From an uncultured Lachnospiraceae bacterium (GTDB lineage: Bacteria; Bacillota; Clostridia; Lachnospirales; Lachnospiraceae): 64,000 nucleotides of DNA. The position numbers and the translations under genes were made by a program. This document shows positions 1-7,663 of this stretch, in pieces; position 1 is the stretch's first letter; the number at the start of each line of letters is the position of its first letter. The notes beneath the pieces were generated by a model. It worked only from the letters and a program-made list of their open reading frames with translations, made no database searches and was not told the origin of the DNA. Location of the stretch: the NCBI GenBank assembly GCA_910579505.1, contig CAJTTZ010000006.1, positions 130,451 to 194,450 on the forward strand. The letters run 5' to 3'.

Positions 1-533
1 ATGGATGCAAGGTAAAGGCTCTCGTCTGCGTCGATGGTACGGTCGAACAGGATAACCTGAACGCCTGCGTCCTGAGCATCTGTCAGTACGGAATCCCAGC
101 CTGATGTATCAGCTGCGGAGAGAAGCAGGTAGTCAACGCCGTCCTGGATGAACTTCTGAGCTGCTGCGATCTGCTCGTCATTCTTCATGCTGTAAGCGAA
201 GGATGCGGAGTAGCCGTTCTCCTCTGTGAAGGTAGCCTTCAGATCTGCATCGTTAGCGGTACGGTAACCGGACTCGTTAGGATCGTTGTTGATGATACCA
301 AGGGTGATCAGCTCGCCGCTTGCTGCAGGTGCCTCAGCCTCCTCAGCGGGTGCCTCTTCCTCTGCAGGAGCTTCCTCTGCTACAGGAGCTTCCTCTGCCG
401 CGGGTGCCTCTTCTGCTGCAGGAGCCTCTGCTGCGGGCTCAGTTGCTGCCGGAGCTGCCTCGCCGCCGCCACAGCCTGCCAGAGTAGCCATAACCATAGC
501 GCCTGTCAGTAAAACTGCCATTTTTTTCTTCAT
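1..533 (-). CDS. sugar ABC transporter substrate-binding lipoprotein, N-terminal part (runs off the left edge)
   Basis: The first 177 residues of a periplasmic-binding-protein type 1 (YtfQ/ChvE-like) sugar receptor, which delivers sugar to an ABC importer at the outer membrane face. The start ATG at 533 follows AGGGAGGAAACAAACA. A signal peptide ends in the lipobox LAGC at residues 19-22, so it should be a lipoprotein. Next comes a long Ala/Pro/Glu linker (roughly residues 25-70, repeats of AAEEAP), then the ligand domain starting at LGIINNDPNESGYRT. The ligand-domain start resembles the tethered binding protein at 3747-4772 (SGYRTAND versus SGWRTANT; VDYLLLSA versus VDYIIFSP; DESLYLAS versus DESLYVTC), so the two are paralogues. 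The transport ATPase and permease genes probably lie beyond position 1. The sugar is not known. The gene is divergent from the AraR-like regulator. Confidence 0.88.
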   Translation of the reverse strand, partial: MKKKMAVLLTGAMVMATLAGCGGGEAAPAATEPAAEAPAAEEAPAAEEAPVAEEAPAEEEAPAEEAEAPAASGELITLGIINNDPNESGYRTANDADLKATFTEENGYSASFAYSMKNDEQIAAAQKFIQDGVDYLLLSAADTSGWDSVLTDAQDAGVQVILFDRTIDADESLYLAS

Positions 534-946
534 TGTTTGTTTCCTCCCTTTCATTGACTCCCCCACCCCTGTGATGGAGGAATATGTTTTTAAGTGGCGG
601 GATTTCTTGTTTCCCCGTCCCTGAGAACACTTTAGCAAAATGCACGGCACAGTTCAACACCCAAAATCATCCTTTTGTGCATTTTGGATGGGTTCAACAA
701 TACAAATTTGTGATATAATTAAAATGCAGAATACAAATTTAAAATTTTAGGGTATTTTTTTACGATTTGGTTATTCTTTTATGGATTTTAACGAAGGATT
801 TTACACAATTACCCATATCCTATTTATAGTCAATCTTATCAGAATCGGAAAATATGAGGTGTTTTTTTCCGATCGGGGCAAAATTTATGAATAAATTTGA
901 TATAATTTGTTAATATACCATGAACAAAAAAGGAGATTTTTTTACT
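534..946. promoter_or_regulatory. divergent control region between the sugar-binding protein and AraR-like genes
   Basis: A gene-free AT-rich stretch. Two TATAAT boxes on the plus strand, at 714-719 and 901-906, are each preceded by a similar AAATTTG run; neither has a good -35 box, which suggests regulated promoters. ACAAATTTGT (702-711) is a perfect 10-bp palindrome abutting the first -10 box and is a candidate operator. Nearer the binding-protein gene, CCAAAAT (661-667) and ATTTTGG (681-687) form an inverted repeat, and GTTCAAC occurs twice, near 653 and 692. Which regulator (AraR-like or YesN-like) binds which element is inference. Confidence 0.45.
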
Positions 947-2029
947 ATGAACAAGTACGAAACGCTTTCGAAACAGCTTACCGAACTGATTTCCCAGAAT
1001 TTAAAGCAGGGAATCACCGCGCTTCCCACAGAAACCGAAATAGCTGAGCAGTATCAGGTCAGCCGCCAGACTGTGCGCGCAGCCCTCTCCCTGCTCAAGA
1101 GTCAGGGACTGATTGAAAGCCGCCGGGGCAGCGGTTCCTACGCCACAGGACTTTCTCCCGCCACAGACCGAAACCTTATTCCCATACTGGTCGCCAGCAG
1201 TCAGGAATATATTTATCCCCACCTGCTTACCGACATCCGCACTGCCCTCGCCGCCAAAGGCTTCCAGTTACAGGTTCATCCAACGGAAAACGACACATCT
1301 TCGGAAAGGCAGATTCTGCTCTCACTGCTTACCGCCCCGCCCCGCGGAATAATCGTGGAAGGATCAAAGAGCGCCCTCCCCACACCCAACACCGATCTCT
1401 TTGAGAAGCTGAAGGCCGCCGGAACACAGCTTTTGTTTCTACATAATAAATACGATGCCCTGCCGGATGAAATCTGCATTAAGGACGACAACTATTATGG
1501 CGGCTACCTTCTGGCCAACCACTTGGCGGAGCTGGGACATACCCATATCTCCGGTATCTTTAAAATGGACGACAAGCAGGGTCCTGAGCGCTATCTGGGC
1601 GCATTCTGCTGTCTGCGCGACCAGAACGTGGAGCTTTCCGACCGAAATGTCGGCTGGTTTCAGAGCACCGATATAGAAGGCCTTGAAAAGAGACAGGACA
1701 GCCGGTTTCTTGCCTCCTATATCAACGAGCATCTTTCCGGCTGTACCGCTGTCATCTGCTACAACGACGAAATCGCCTACTGGCTGATTAAAGAATTGTC
1801 CTACGTCGGCATCCGGGTTCCCCGCGACGTTTCCGTGGTCTGCTTCGACAACACCTACTTAAGCGAATTAAGCAAGGTCCGCATCACCACCCTGTCCCAC
1901 AGGCCGCACGAGATGGGAAACTGTGTGGCAGAAACCATGATACGGATGCTGCAGGGAATCCCCGTTGTCTCACAGGAAATCCCATGGGAACTGGTTCGAA
2001 AGGAGAGCGACGGTCCCGCCCCCGCTTAA
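947..2029 (+). CDS. AraR-like transcriptional regulator (GntR DNA-binding domain plus LacI-type sugar-binding domain)
   Basis: A 360-residue sugar-responsive repressor of the AraR type. The start chosen is ATG 947, because AGGAG at 931-935 sits 11 nt upstream; an in-frame ATG at 920 has no such site. Residues about 1-70 form a GntR winged helix (LPTETEIAEQYQVSRQTVRA, then GLIESRRGSGSY). Residues about 85-355 form a type 1 periplasmic-binding-protein fold that ends with the LacI-family signature (AVICYNDEIAYWLIKEL, VSVVCFDN, ITTLSHRPHEMG). It is divergent from a sugar ABC-transporter receptor gene and convergent with the YesN-like gene, so it probably controls the transporter. The ligand is not predictable; arabinose is typical of characterised AraR proteins but is only a guess here. 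Confidence 0.85.
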   Translation: MNKYETLSKQLTELISQNLKQGITALPTETEIAEQYQVSRQTVRAALSLLKSQGLIESRRGSGSYATGLSPATDRNLIPILVASSQEYIYPHLLTDIRTALAAKGFQLQVHPTENDTSSERQILLSLLTAPPRGIIVEGSKSALPTPNTDLFEKLKAAGTQLLFLHNKYDALPDEICIKDDNYYGGYLLANHLAELGHTHISGIFKMDDKQGPERYLGAFCCLRDQNVELSDRNVGWFQSTDIEGLEKRQDSRFLASYINEHLSGCTAVICYNDEIAYWLIKELSYVGIRVPRDVSVVCFDNTYLSELSKVRITTLSHRPHEMGNCVAETMIRMLQGIPVVSQEIPWELVRKESDGPAPA

Positions 2030-2078
2030 ACTTTTTTCGTGCGCCCGAGCACTTTTTGCCGCGCGTTTAGACACTTTT

Positions 2079-3707
2079 TCAGGTCTTCCCGCCGGCCCTG
2101 TACTCTCTCGGCGTGCAGCCCTGCGTCTTTTTGAATACAAAACTGAAATAGTGCGGGTCCTTGTAACCTACCTCCATGGCGATCTCCCCTGTGTGCATCT
2201 GAGTCTGTCTCAGAAGTTTTTTCGCCTTGTCCATGCGTTTACCCGTCACATATTCCACAAAGGTCACCTGCATTGCCTGCGAAAAAATCGCGCTGAAATA
2301 GTTAGCGCTGACATTGACTTCTCCCGCCACGGAGTTTAGGGAAAGGGATTCCTGCGAATAGTTTTCTTCTATATAAGAGAGCGCCTTTTTCAAAATACGT
2401 TTGCTCTGGTTGTCCGACTCCCGGTCACGCAGTTCCATAGCGCTTTCGATCAGTCCGCAAAGGTAGTCCGGCAGTGTATCCACATCATATTGACTCTCCG
2501 GCGTCAGCCCCCCGTCATTCAAAAGCTGCAAAAGCTCCTCCCTGTCGCAGCCAAAAGATTCCACATAGGAAACTGCCACAAAATAGACATGCAGTGTCAG
2601 ATAATTGCGGAACATAGCAGACTGCAGCCCTTCTCCCACCGCCAGCAGATAGTTCTCCACAAAATCCGCAATCTCATCCCTCGCGCCCTGCAGAAGGAAG
2701 TCCCTGATCAGCTCCGCCTCCATCTTTTCGGGATCAATGTCCCGGATACTGCCGCCCTCCTCTTTTTCTGCCATGTTCCGTCCCACCGTCTCCCCGGTAA
2801 ACACATGCACCTGCGGTCTCAAGAAGCGGTACGCAAAAAGATGATTTACCTTGCTGTAGCACTCTGCCAAAAGGCTCAGTCTTTCCACCGGCTCACCCAG
2901 AGCCACGTACCAGTCCAGAAAACCTTCCGCAGGGTGACAGATGCGGTCCACATTATCCAGACACCTCGTGCCAATCTCCTGCATCTGTGCAGGGCTCCCC
3001 TTGATCAACACCCCGTAAGTATTCACATTCCAGCGGAAAACAAGATTCTCCGGGTATCGTATAAAATAATGCAGCAGTTCTTCCCGTTTCCTCGCGAAGT
3101 CCTCCGATTCCATACCTCTGTTCTCCCCGATTCGTTTTTCCTGCAGATTGAACAGTAAGATATTGTAACAGGGTGCATTTATTTTCAAGGACAGTTTGGC
3201 CGCCTCCTCATAAATGTCCTGCACCGGCATACGCCCCTCAAACACTTTGACAAAGAAATCCGTCCGGGAAAACTGCTCGTACTCCCTGACCTCGCTCTGA
3301 AACTTTTCCTGATAAGTCTTCTGTTCCCGCTCCGTCTCAATCTTTGTCTTAAGTTCCGCCAGAACTTTTTGCAGGGCCGCCCTAGTGATCGGCTTCAAAA
3401 GATACTGCTCCGCGCCGACCAAAATCGCGCCGCGGGCATACTCAAAGTCGTCATAACCACTGATAATAATAATTTTCATATCAGGAAATTCCTGATGTAC
3501 CAGTTTGCTTAAGGATAACCCGTCCATAAAAGGCATTTTGATATCCGTAAGCAGAACGTCAGGCTTTGTCTTCTGTATGAGCGGCAACGCCATCTCCCCG
3601 TCGCTTGCCTCCCCCACAAACTCGTAGCCGTACTGCTGCCACGGTATGTTATCCCGAAGTCCCTCTCTGACAATACTTTCGTCTTCAACTAAAAACACTT
3701 TCAGCAT
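2079..3707 (-). CDS. YesN-like response regulator with AraC-type DNA-binding domain
   Basis: A 542-residue response regulator, third gene of the kinase / binding-protein / regulator operon. The receiver domain is at residues about 1-120 (VFLVEDESIVREG, phosphoacceptor Asp in VLLTDIKMPFMDG, conserved Lys in YLLKPI). A long central region of about 300 residues carries no obvious signature, as usual for YesN proteins. The C-terminal AraC double helix-turn-helix covers residues about 440-540 (ALSYIEENYSQESLSLNSVA and YKDPHYFSFVFKKTQGCTPREYR). ATG 3707 follows GAGGTAAAT. It should be phosphorylated by the adjacent YesM-like kinase and activate sugar-uptake genes, probably the ABC transporter at the left edge; the target is inference. 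Confidence 0.92.
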   Translation of the reverse strand: MLKVFLVEDESIVREGLRDNIPWQQYGYEFVGEASDGEMALPLIQKTKPDVLLTDIKMPFMDGLSLSKLVHQEFPDMKIIIISGYDDFEYARGAILVGAEQYLLKPITRAALQKVLAELKTKIETEREQKTYQEKFQSEVREYEQFSRTDFFVKVFEGRMPVQDIYEEAAKLSLKINAPCYNILLFNLQEKRIGENRGMESEDFARKREELLHYFIRYPENLVFRWNVNTYGVLIKGSPAQMQEIGTRCLDNVDRICHPAEGFLDWYVALGEPVERLSLLAECYSKVNHLFAYRFLRPQVHVFTGETVGRNMAEKEEGGSIRDIDPEKMEAELIRDFLLQGARDEIADFVENYLLAVGEGLQSAMFRNYLTLHVYFVAVSYVESFGCDREELLQLLNDGGLTPESQYDVDTLPDYLCGLIESAMELRDRESDNQSKRILKKALSYIEENYSQESLSLNSVAGEVNVSANYFSAIFSQAMQVTFVEYVTGKRMDKAKKLLRQTQMHTGEIAMEVGYKDPHYFSFVFKKTQGCTPREYRAGGKT

Positions 3708-3746
3708 ATTTACCTCTATTCTGAAGCTCCCTGCGTTTTGCCAACG

Positions 3747-4772
3747 TCAATAAGTCCGCTCCTGCAAAAGCTCCTGCGTCACGTTTTCTATTGTAAAAAC
3801 ATCCTCTTCCACATAATATTTTTTCTCAACCGTTTCGTCATCCTCCAGCATGTCTATCACCCGGAGAAGGTACTCGCCCTGATTCGGGTTGCACTCAATG
3901 TCTACGTTAATTGTGCCCTCCGCCACCATATCCAGCGCACCCCTCACCGCATCGAAAGAAAGTATTATAATATCGCCGTCCACGCCAACCGTACGGCCGG
4001 ACTCCCGGATCGCCTCGATGGCGCCGAAGGTCATATCGTCATTCTGGGAAACCACCACGTCGATATCCGGGTATCTTTTCAGAAATGTTTTCATCACTTC
4101 CTTACCTTTCGTGGAAGTAAACTCCGCGCATTTCTCTTCAAGAATATTCCAGTTTGAGTGCCTTTCCGCTATAGTGGCAAACCCTGCCGACCTGCCGATC
4201 TGGGAAGAAGACCCTTCCGTTCCCGTCAATATCACGATGTTGATGGACTGGCTCGACCTGTTTTGCTGCACCAGCTCCCTTTCAAGCCAGCGTCCGGCCT
4301 TCTCCCCCTCCTTCTCAAAATCGCTGCCTACGCATGTCACGTACAGGCTCTCATCCTCCACATCCACGTTACGGTCCATGAGAATAACGGGGATTCCCGC
4401 CTGCTTCGCCTCCTGCAGCACCGTCTCCCAGCCCGTCTCCACCACAGGAGAAAAAATGATATAGTCCACCCGCTGGGAAATGAAACTCCGAATCGCCTTC
4501 AACTGGTTTTCCTGCTTTTGCCTGGCGTTGTTGTATATCAGGAAATACCCGTTGTTCTGGGTAAACGCATTCTGCACAGATTCTGTGTTTGCAGTCCGCC
4601 ATCCTGATTCACTGCCAAGCTGCGACACCCCCACCACGATTCGGTCCTCCTGTGTGATATGGGCCTCCTCCTCGATATCCGTAAAGAGCCTGCTGCCATA
4701 AAGCAGCAGTGCCATAGTCATTACAAGCAGCAGTCCGAACGCTATCAAACTGTAAGATCTTTTCCGAAACAC
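3747..4772 (-). CDS. membrane-tethered sugar-binding protein of a two-component sensor operon
   Basis: A 341-residue type 1 periplasmic-binding protein (YtfQ/galactofuranose-binding-like). GTG 4772 is chosen because AAGGAGGA (4777-4784) lies just upstream and the kinase stop codon ends at 4774. An upstream in-frame ATG at 4796 would overlap the kinase gene and has no ribosome binding site. The N-terminus (RKRSYSLIAFGLLLVMTMAL) is one hydrophobic segment with no lipobox, so the protein is probably anchored by an uncleaved helix. The ligand domain follows (IVVGVSQLGSESGWRTAN, VDYIIFSPVVETGW, VILMDRN, DVVVSQNDDMTFGAIEAI). Lying between the kinase and regulator genes, it is more likely a sensor partner than a transport receptor. 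It is a paralogue of the transporter lipoprotein at the window start. Confidence 0.85.
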   Translation of the reverse strand: MFRKRSYSLIAFGLLLVMTMALLLYGSRLFTDIEEEAHITQEDRIVVGVSQLGSESGWRTANTESVQNAFTQNNGYFLIYNNARQKQENQLKAIRSFISQRVDYIIFSPVVETGWETVLQEAKQAGIPVILMDRNVDVEDESLYVTCVGSDFEKEGEKAGRWLERELVQQNRSSQSINIVILTGTEGSSSQIGRSAGFATIAERHSNWNILEEKCAEFTSTKGKEVMKTFLKRYPDIDVVVSQNDDMTFGAIEAIRESGRTVGVDGDIIILSFDAVRGALDMVAEGTINVDIECNPNQGEYLLRVIDMLEDDETVEKKYYVEEDVFTIENVTQELLQERTY

Positions 4773-4773
4773 G

Positions 4774-6246
4774 CTAATCCTCCTTTTCCGCCGCATAAGT
4801 CACTGCCGGGATCACAACTTCCACGCATGTCCCTTTCCCCTTGGCGGAATCTATCTTCATACCGTATTCCACACCAAAATTCATGCGGATTCTCTCGTTG
4901 ACATTGGCAAGCCCAAAACCCTTTTCCGTATCCTTACAAGGTTTCTCAATTTCTTTCTGCAGCTTGTGAAGATCTTCATCCTCCATACCGACGCCGTCGT
5001 CCGACACCCGAAGTCTGATATGTTCCCCCTCCATCTGCCCCGTTACGACGATACGACCTTTGGCGCGCTTGTATTTAATGCCGTGGTAGAGAGAATTTTC
5101 TACCAGCGGCTGAAGGGTCAGCTTCAATATCTGATACTGGTACAGTTCAGGGTCAATCCGAATCTCATACTCAAGTATATCCCGGTATCGGACCTGCTGG
5201 ATCTCCAGATAACTTTTAATATGAAGTTCTTCCTCCTGAATGGTAATATACTCTTTCCCCTTGCTCAAAACCAGCCTGAAAAACTCCGACAGGGACATAA
5301 CCATATTCACGGCCTTGTCAGAATCGTTGCCCTCGATCAGCCAGACGATGGTGTCCAGCGTATTATAGAGGAAATGCGGATTGATCTGCTCCTGCAGAAG
5401 CCGAAGATCCGCCTTGCGCATCTTCCGCTCGTCCTCCTTGATCTTCGACACAAGTCCTTCCAGGCTCTCCGTCATCTGGTTCACGCTGTCCGCCAGAACC
5501 GCCACCTCATCCTGCGTTTCCACCCGCGCCCTCGCTGAGAAATCCCCTTCCGCCACCTGTTCCGTCACTCTGGAAAGCGCCTTGATCGGTCTAATGATAT
5601 CTGTCACGATCATCACGATCAGAACCGCAACCATCAAAACCAGCAGTGCAAGCAGTACGCCGCAAAAAATGGTAAAGCTGTGCACCTTCACATTCAACTG
5701 GCTCGTCAGGTATTCCATGCTTTTTGTCTGATAATAGATATAAGCCTGAATATTGTCCTGAATCAGTTCCGTCAGCACATAAATATTGTTATCAAGCATC
5801 TCGATATTGGTATCATACCCCACATCCGTCTCCAGATTCATTCGGATGTCATCCACACGGTCCTCCAGTGTGTCAATGTTGCGCAGAAGAATCTGCAGCC
5901 TGGCACGGCTCTCGTCATCCGTGGTGATGCTCATAAGATTGTTAAACTCACCCCGCAGTTCATCCAGATGCTCGTACGGGTCTACCAGACTTCCGTCGCT
6001 GCCAACCGTGTCAAAGGTAACGAATCCCACCACAAGCTTATAGAGGCTCTCATCCATCTCTTCCTTAAAATTCATGTTATAATTGTTCGCTACCGTCATG
6101 TTCCCCACAATAGCGTCATAGGCGCTGCTGTAGTTGTGCAGGGCATAGAGCAGATAAAGCACCATCACCAGAAAAGGCACTGCTACCATGACCGACAGAA
6201 CGATCAGTTTATACTTAATGGAATACTTGACTTTTGCAGGCTGCAT
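4774..6246 (-). CDS. YesM-like sensor histidine kinase
   Basis: A 490-residue membrane kinase, first gene of the operon. ATG 6246 is preferred because AAGGAG (6255-6260) lies 8 nt upstream; a longer frame to 6339 lacks a site. Order: a first membrane helix (residues about 8-32, YKLIVLSVMVAVPFLVMVLY), an extracellular sensor region of about 150 residues, a second helix (FTIFCGVLLALLVLMVAVLI), HAMP (IRPIKALSRVTEQVAEGDFS), the His_kinase domain with EQINPHFLYNTLD containing the phosphorylated His, and an HATPase domain (LVENSLYHGIK, VSDDGVGM, GFGLANVNERI). It probably senses sugar through the tethered binding protein encoded next and signals to the YesN regulator at 2079-3707. Confidence 0.93.
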   Translation of the reverse strand: MQPAKVKYSIKYKLIVLSVMVAVPFLVMVLYLLYALHNYSSAYDAIVGNMTVANNYNMNFKEEMDESLYKLVVGFVTFDTVGSDGSLVDPYEHLDELRGEFNNLMSITTDDESRARLQILLRNIDTLEDRVDDIRMNLETDVGYDTNIEMLDNNIYVLTELIQDNIQAYIYYQTKSMEYLTSQLNVKVHSFTIFCGVLLALLVLMVAVLIVMIVTDIIRPIKALSRVTEQVAEGDFSARARVETQDEVAVLADSVNQMTESLEGLVSKIKEDERKMRKADLRLLQEQINPHFLYNTLDTIVWLIEGNDSDKAVNMVMSLSEFFRLVLSKGKEYITIQEEELHIKSYLEIQQVRYRDILEYEIRIDPELYQYQILKLTLQPLVENSLYHGIKYKRAKGRIVVTGQMEGEHIRLRVSDDGVGMEDEDLHKLQKEIEKPCKDTEKGFGLANVNERIRMNFGVEYGMKIDSAKGKGTCVEVVIPAVTYAAEKED

Positions 6247-6321
6247 ACGCACTTCTCCTTTATCTATCCATTTTACCAATTTTTCGCTAAAAGATAAATT
6301 CATTTTTTTAACAATGTCTGT

Positions 6322-6350
6322 TTGCAATATTGTCGGCAAGGGTGTATTAT
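6322..6350 (+). promoter_or_regulatory. candidate sigma-A promoter of the GGDEF gene
   Basis: TTGCAA (6322-6327), a 17-nt spacer and TATTAT (6345-6350) lie 62 nt before the GGDEF start, in the divergent gap shared with the kinase operon. This is a consensus match only. Confidence 0.4.
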
Positions 6351-6411
6351 ATTTATAAGTATGCTTTCTTGAGTTATATTAGGGAAGTTTGTAGTTTTTT
6401 ATAATAATCTG

Positions 6412-7515
6412 ATGAAAGAAGCCGTAATGAAAGAAAATTCCGTTTTATCAACGATTTATGAAAATATCTGCCGGGATACCGGGAAACAGAACGAATCCGC
6501 CAAGCTGATCGTCGTGGTTCGTTTATTAACGCTCTCCATGCTGATTCACTCTCTTCTGTGCTGCGTGCTTGTCTCCATTACGGGGCACATTGGCGCACTG
6601 GTATTTTCAGTGTCCTCCCCCGTCCTGTTTCTGGCGGTTTTTGTTTTATCTTACCAGTGGAGCACATTTGCGTCATACTGCATTCTGAATGCCTGTATCC
6701 TGTTCTGGTCCTGCATGAATGTTTATTGCTTCGGCTGGAATATCGGTATTCAGCATTTTCTGGTGGTGCTTCTTGTGTTTGTTTTCTTCTGTAAATACAA
6801 ACACGAGGCAATTAAAATTCTTTATGCCGCCGCCCTGTTCGTACTGCGCTTATTCTTATATTATTACTGCAGATCCCATGAGCCGGTCATTGTTCTTGAG
6901 GACAACTTAGCAAACGCCCTGCAGATGGTAAATACGTTTTTTATTTTCCTGGCGCTCGGTTTAGTGGCGTATCTTTTCAGCACCACAACTCAGGAAATGG
7001 AAGGCAAGCTGATCGAATATAACCGCAAGCTGATGAAGCAGGCAAACACGGATACGCTGACCGGGCTTTATAACCGCCGGCGTACTATGGAATATCTGGA
7101 GAACCTTCTCAAAGCCGCGGAAACGCAGATCAGCATCTGCCTCTGCGACATTGACCATTTCAAACGGGTCAACGATACTTACGGACATGATGTAGGCGAC
7201 GTGGTTCTGAAAACCATTTCAGAAACCTTCCAGAAAAGGCTGCCGCCTGACACCTTTATCTCCCGCTGGGGCGGCGAGGAATTTCTGCTGATTTTCCCCC
7301 GCTTAAACGGAGACGAGGCAATTACCGCGCTTGAGACGCTCCGGCAGAAGATCCGTGAACTCACCTTTGACGGCGGTTCTGAGGACTTTAACATTTCCCT
7401 TACATACGGGTTGGTGGAATATGATTACCACAGTGATATCACCACGCTTTTAAAAGAAGCGGACGAAAAACTATATGTCGGCAAAGAAGGCGGACGTGAC
7501 CGGATCGTATTTTAG
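6412..7515 (+). CDS. membrane diguanylate cyclase (GGDEF domain)
   Basis: A 367-residue protein expected to make cyclic di-GMP from two GTP. The N-terminal half (residues about 30-190) is a run of about six hydrophobic helices. The GGDEF domain covers about 205-365, with DTLTGLYNRRR, DIDHFKRVNDTYGHDVGD and an intact RWGGEEF active-site signature, so catalysis is likely. The inhibitory I-site RxxD expected just before it is not present (the stretch reads RLPPDTFISRW), so product feedback may be absent. No strong ribosome binding site precedes ATG 6412; a second ATG at 6427 is an alternative start. The gene is divergent from the sugar-sensor operon and is followed by a long hairpin, so it is probably monocistronic. 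Confidence 0.93.
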   Translation: MKEAVMKENSVLSTIYENICRDTGKQNESAKLIVVVRLLTLSMLIHSLLCCVLVSITGHIGALVFSVSSPVLFLAVFVLSYQWSTFASYCILNACILFWSCMNVYCFGWNIGIQHFLVVLLVFVFFCKYKHEAIKILYAAALFVLRLFLYYYCRSHEPVIVLEDNLANALQMVNTFFIFLALGLVAYLFSTTTQEMEGKLIEYNRKLMKQANTDTLTGLYNRRRTMEYLENLLKAAETQISICLCDIDHFKRVNDTYGHDVGDVVLKTISETFQKRLPPDTFISRWGGEEFLLIFPRLNGDEAITALETLRQKIRELTFDGGSEDFNISLTYGLVEYDYHSDITTLLKEADEKLYVGKEGGRDRIVF

Positions 7516-7521
7516 CTGCCA

Positions 7522-7617
7522 CAGTCCAGCCGGACCATTATCTGACCGGGCAAATCGTGCTTGTACGAATTTGACGGACAGATAATGGTCTGGCTGAACT
7601 GCCATTCATTTTTTATA
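7522..7617 (+). terminator. very long hairpin with T-rich tail after the GGDEF gene
   Basis: Arms at 7522-7544 and 7579-7601 pair at 21 of 23 positions, plus one G-U. The 34-nt loop holds a second short stem (CAAAT.CGT at 7551-7558 against ACGAATTTG at 7565-7573). A T-rich tract (CATTTTTTAT) follows at about 7607-7616. It begins 7 nt after the GGDEF stop codon, so an intrinsic terminator is the simplest reading. The stem is longer than usual for a terminator; a small palindromic repeat element is the alternative. Confidence 0.55.
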
Positions 7618-7663
7618 CCCTTCTTTCATATAGTAATACAAATCCTTTTCTGTAGGTGTTCCC

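Noticed and set aside
286..624. Plus-strand frame rich in Ala and Ser
   Set aside because: It is the complement of the Ala/Pro/Glu linker of the sugar-binding lipoprotein.
2030..2078. Terminator between the convergent AraR-like and YesN-like genes
   Set aside because: Repeated ACTTTTT tracts are present but no stem of useful length forms.
4773..4796. ATG 4796 as start of the tethered binding protein
   Set aside because: It lies within the kinase gene with no ribosome binding site, while GTG 4772 has AAGGAGGA directly upstream.
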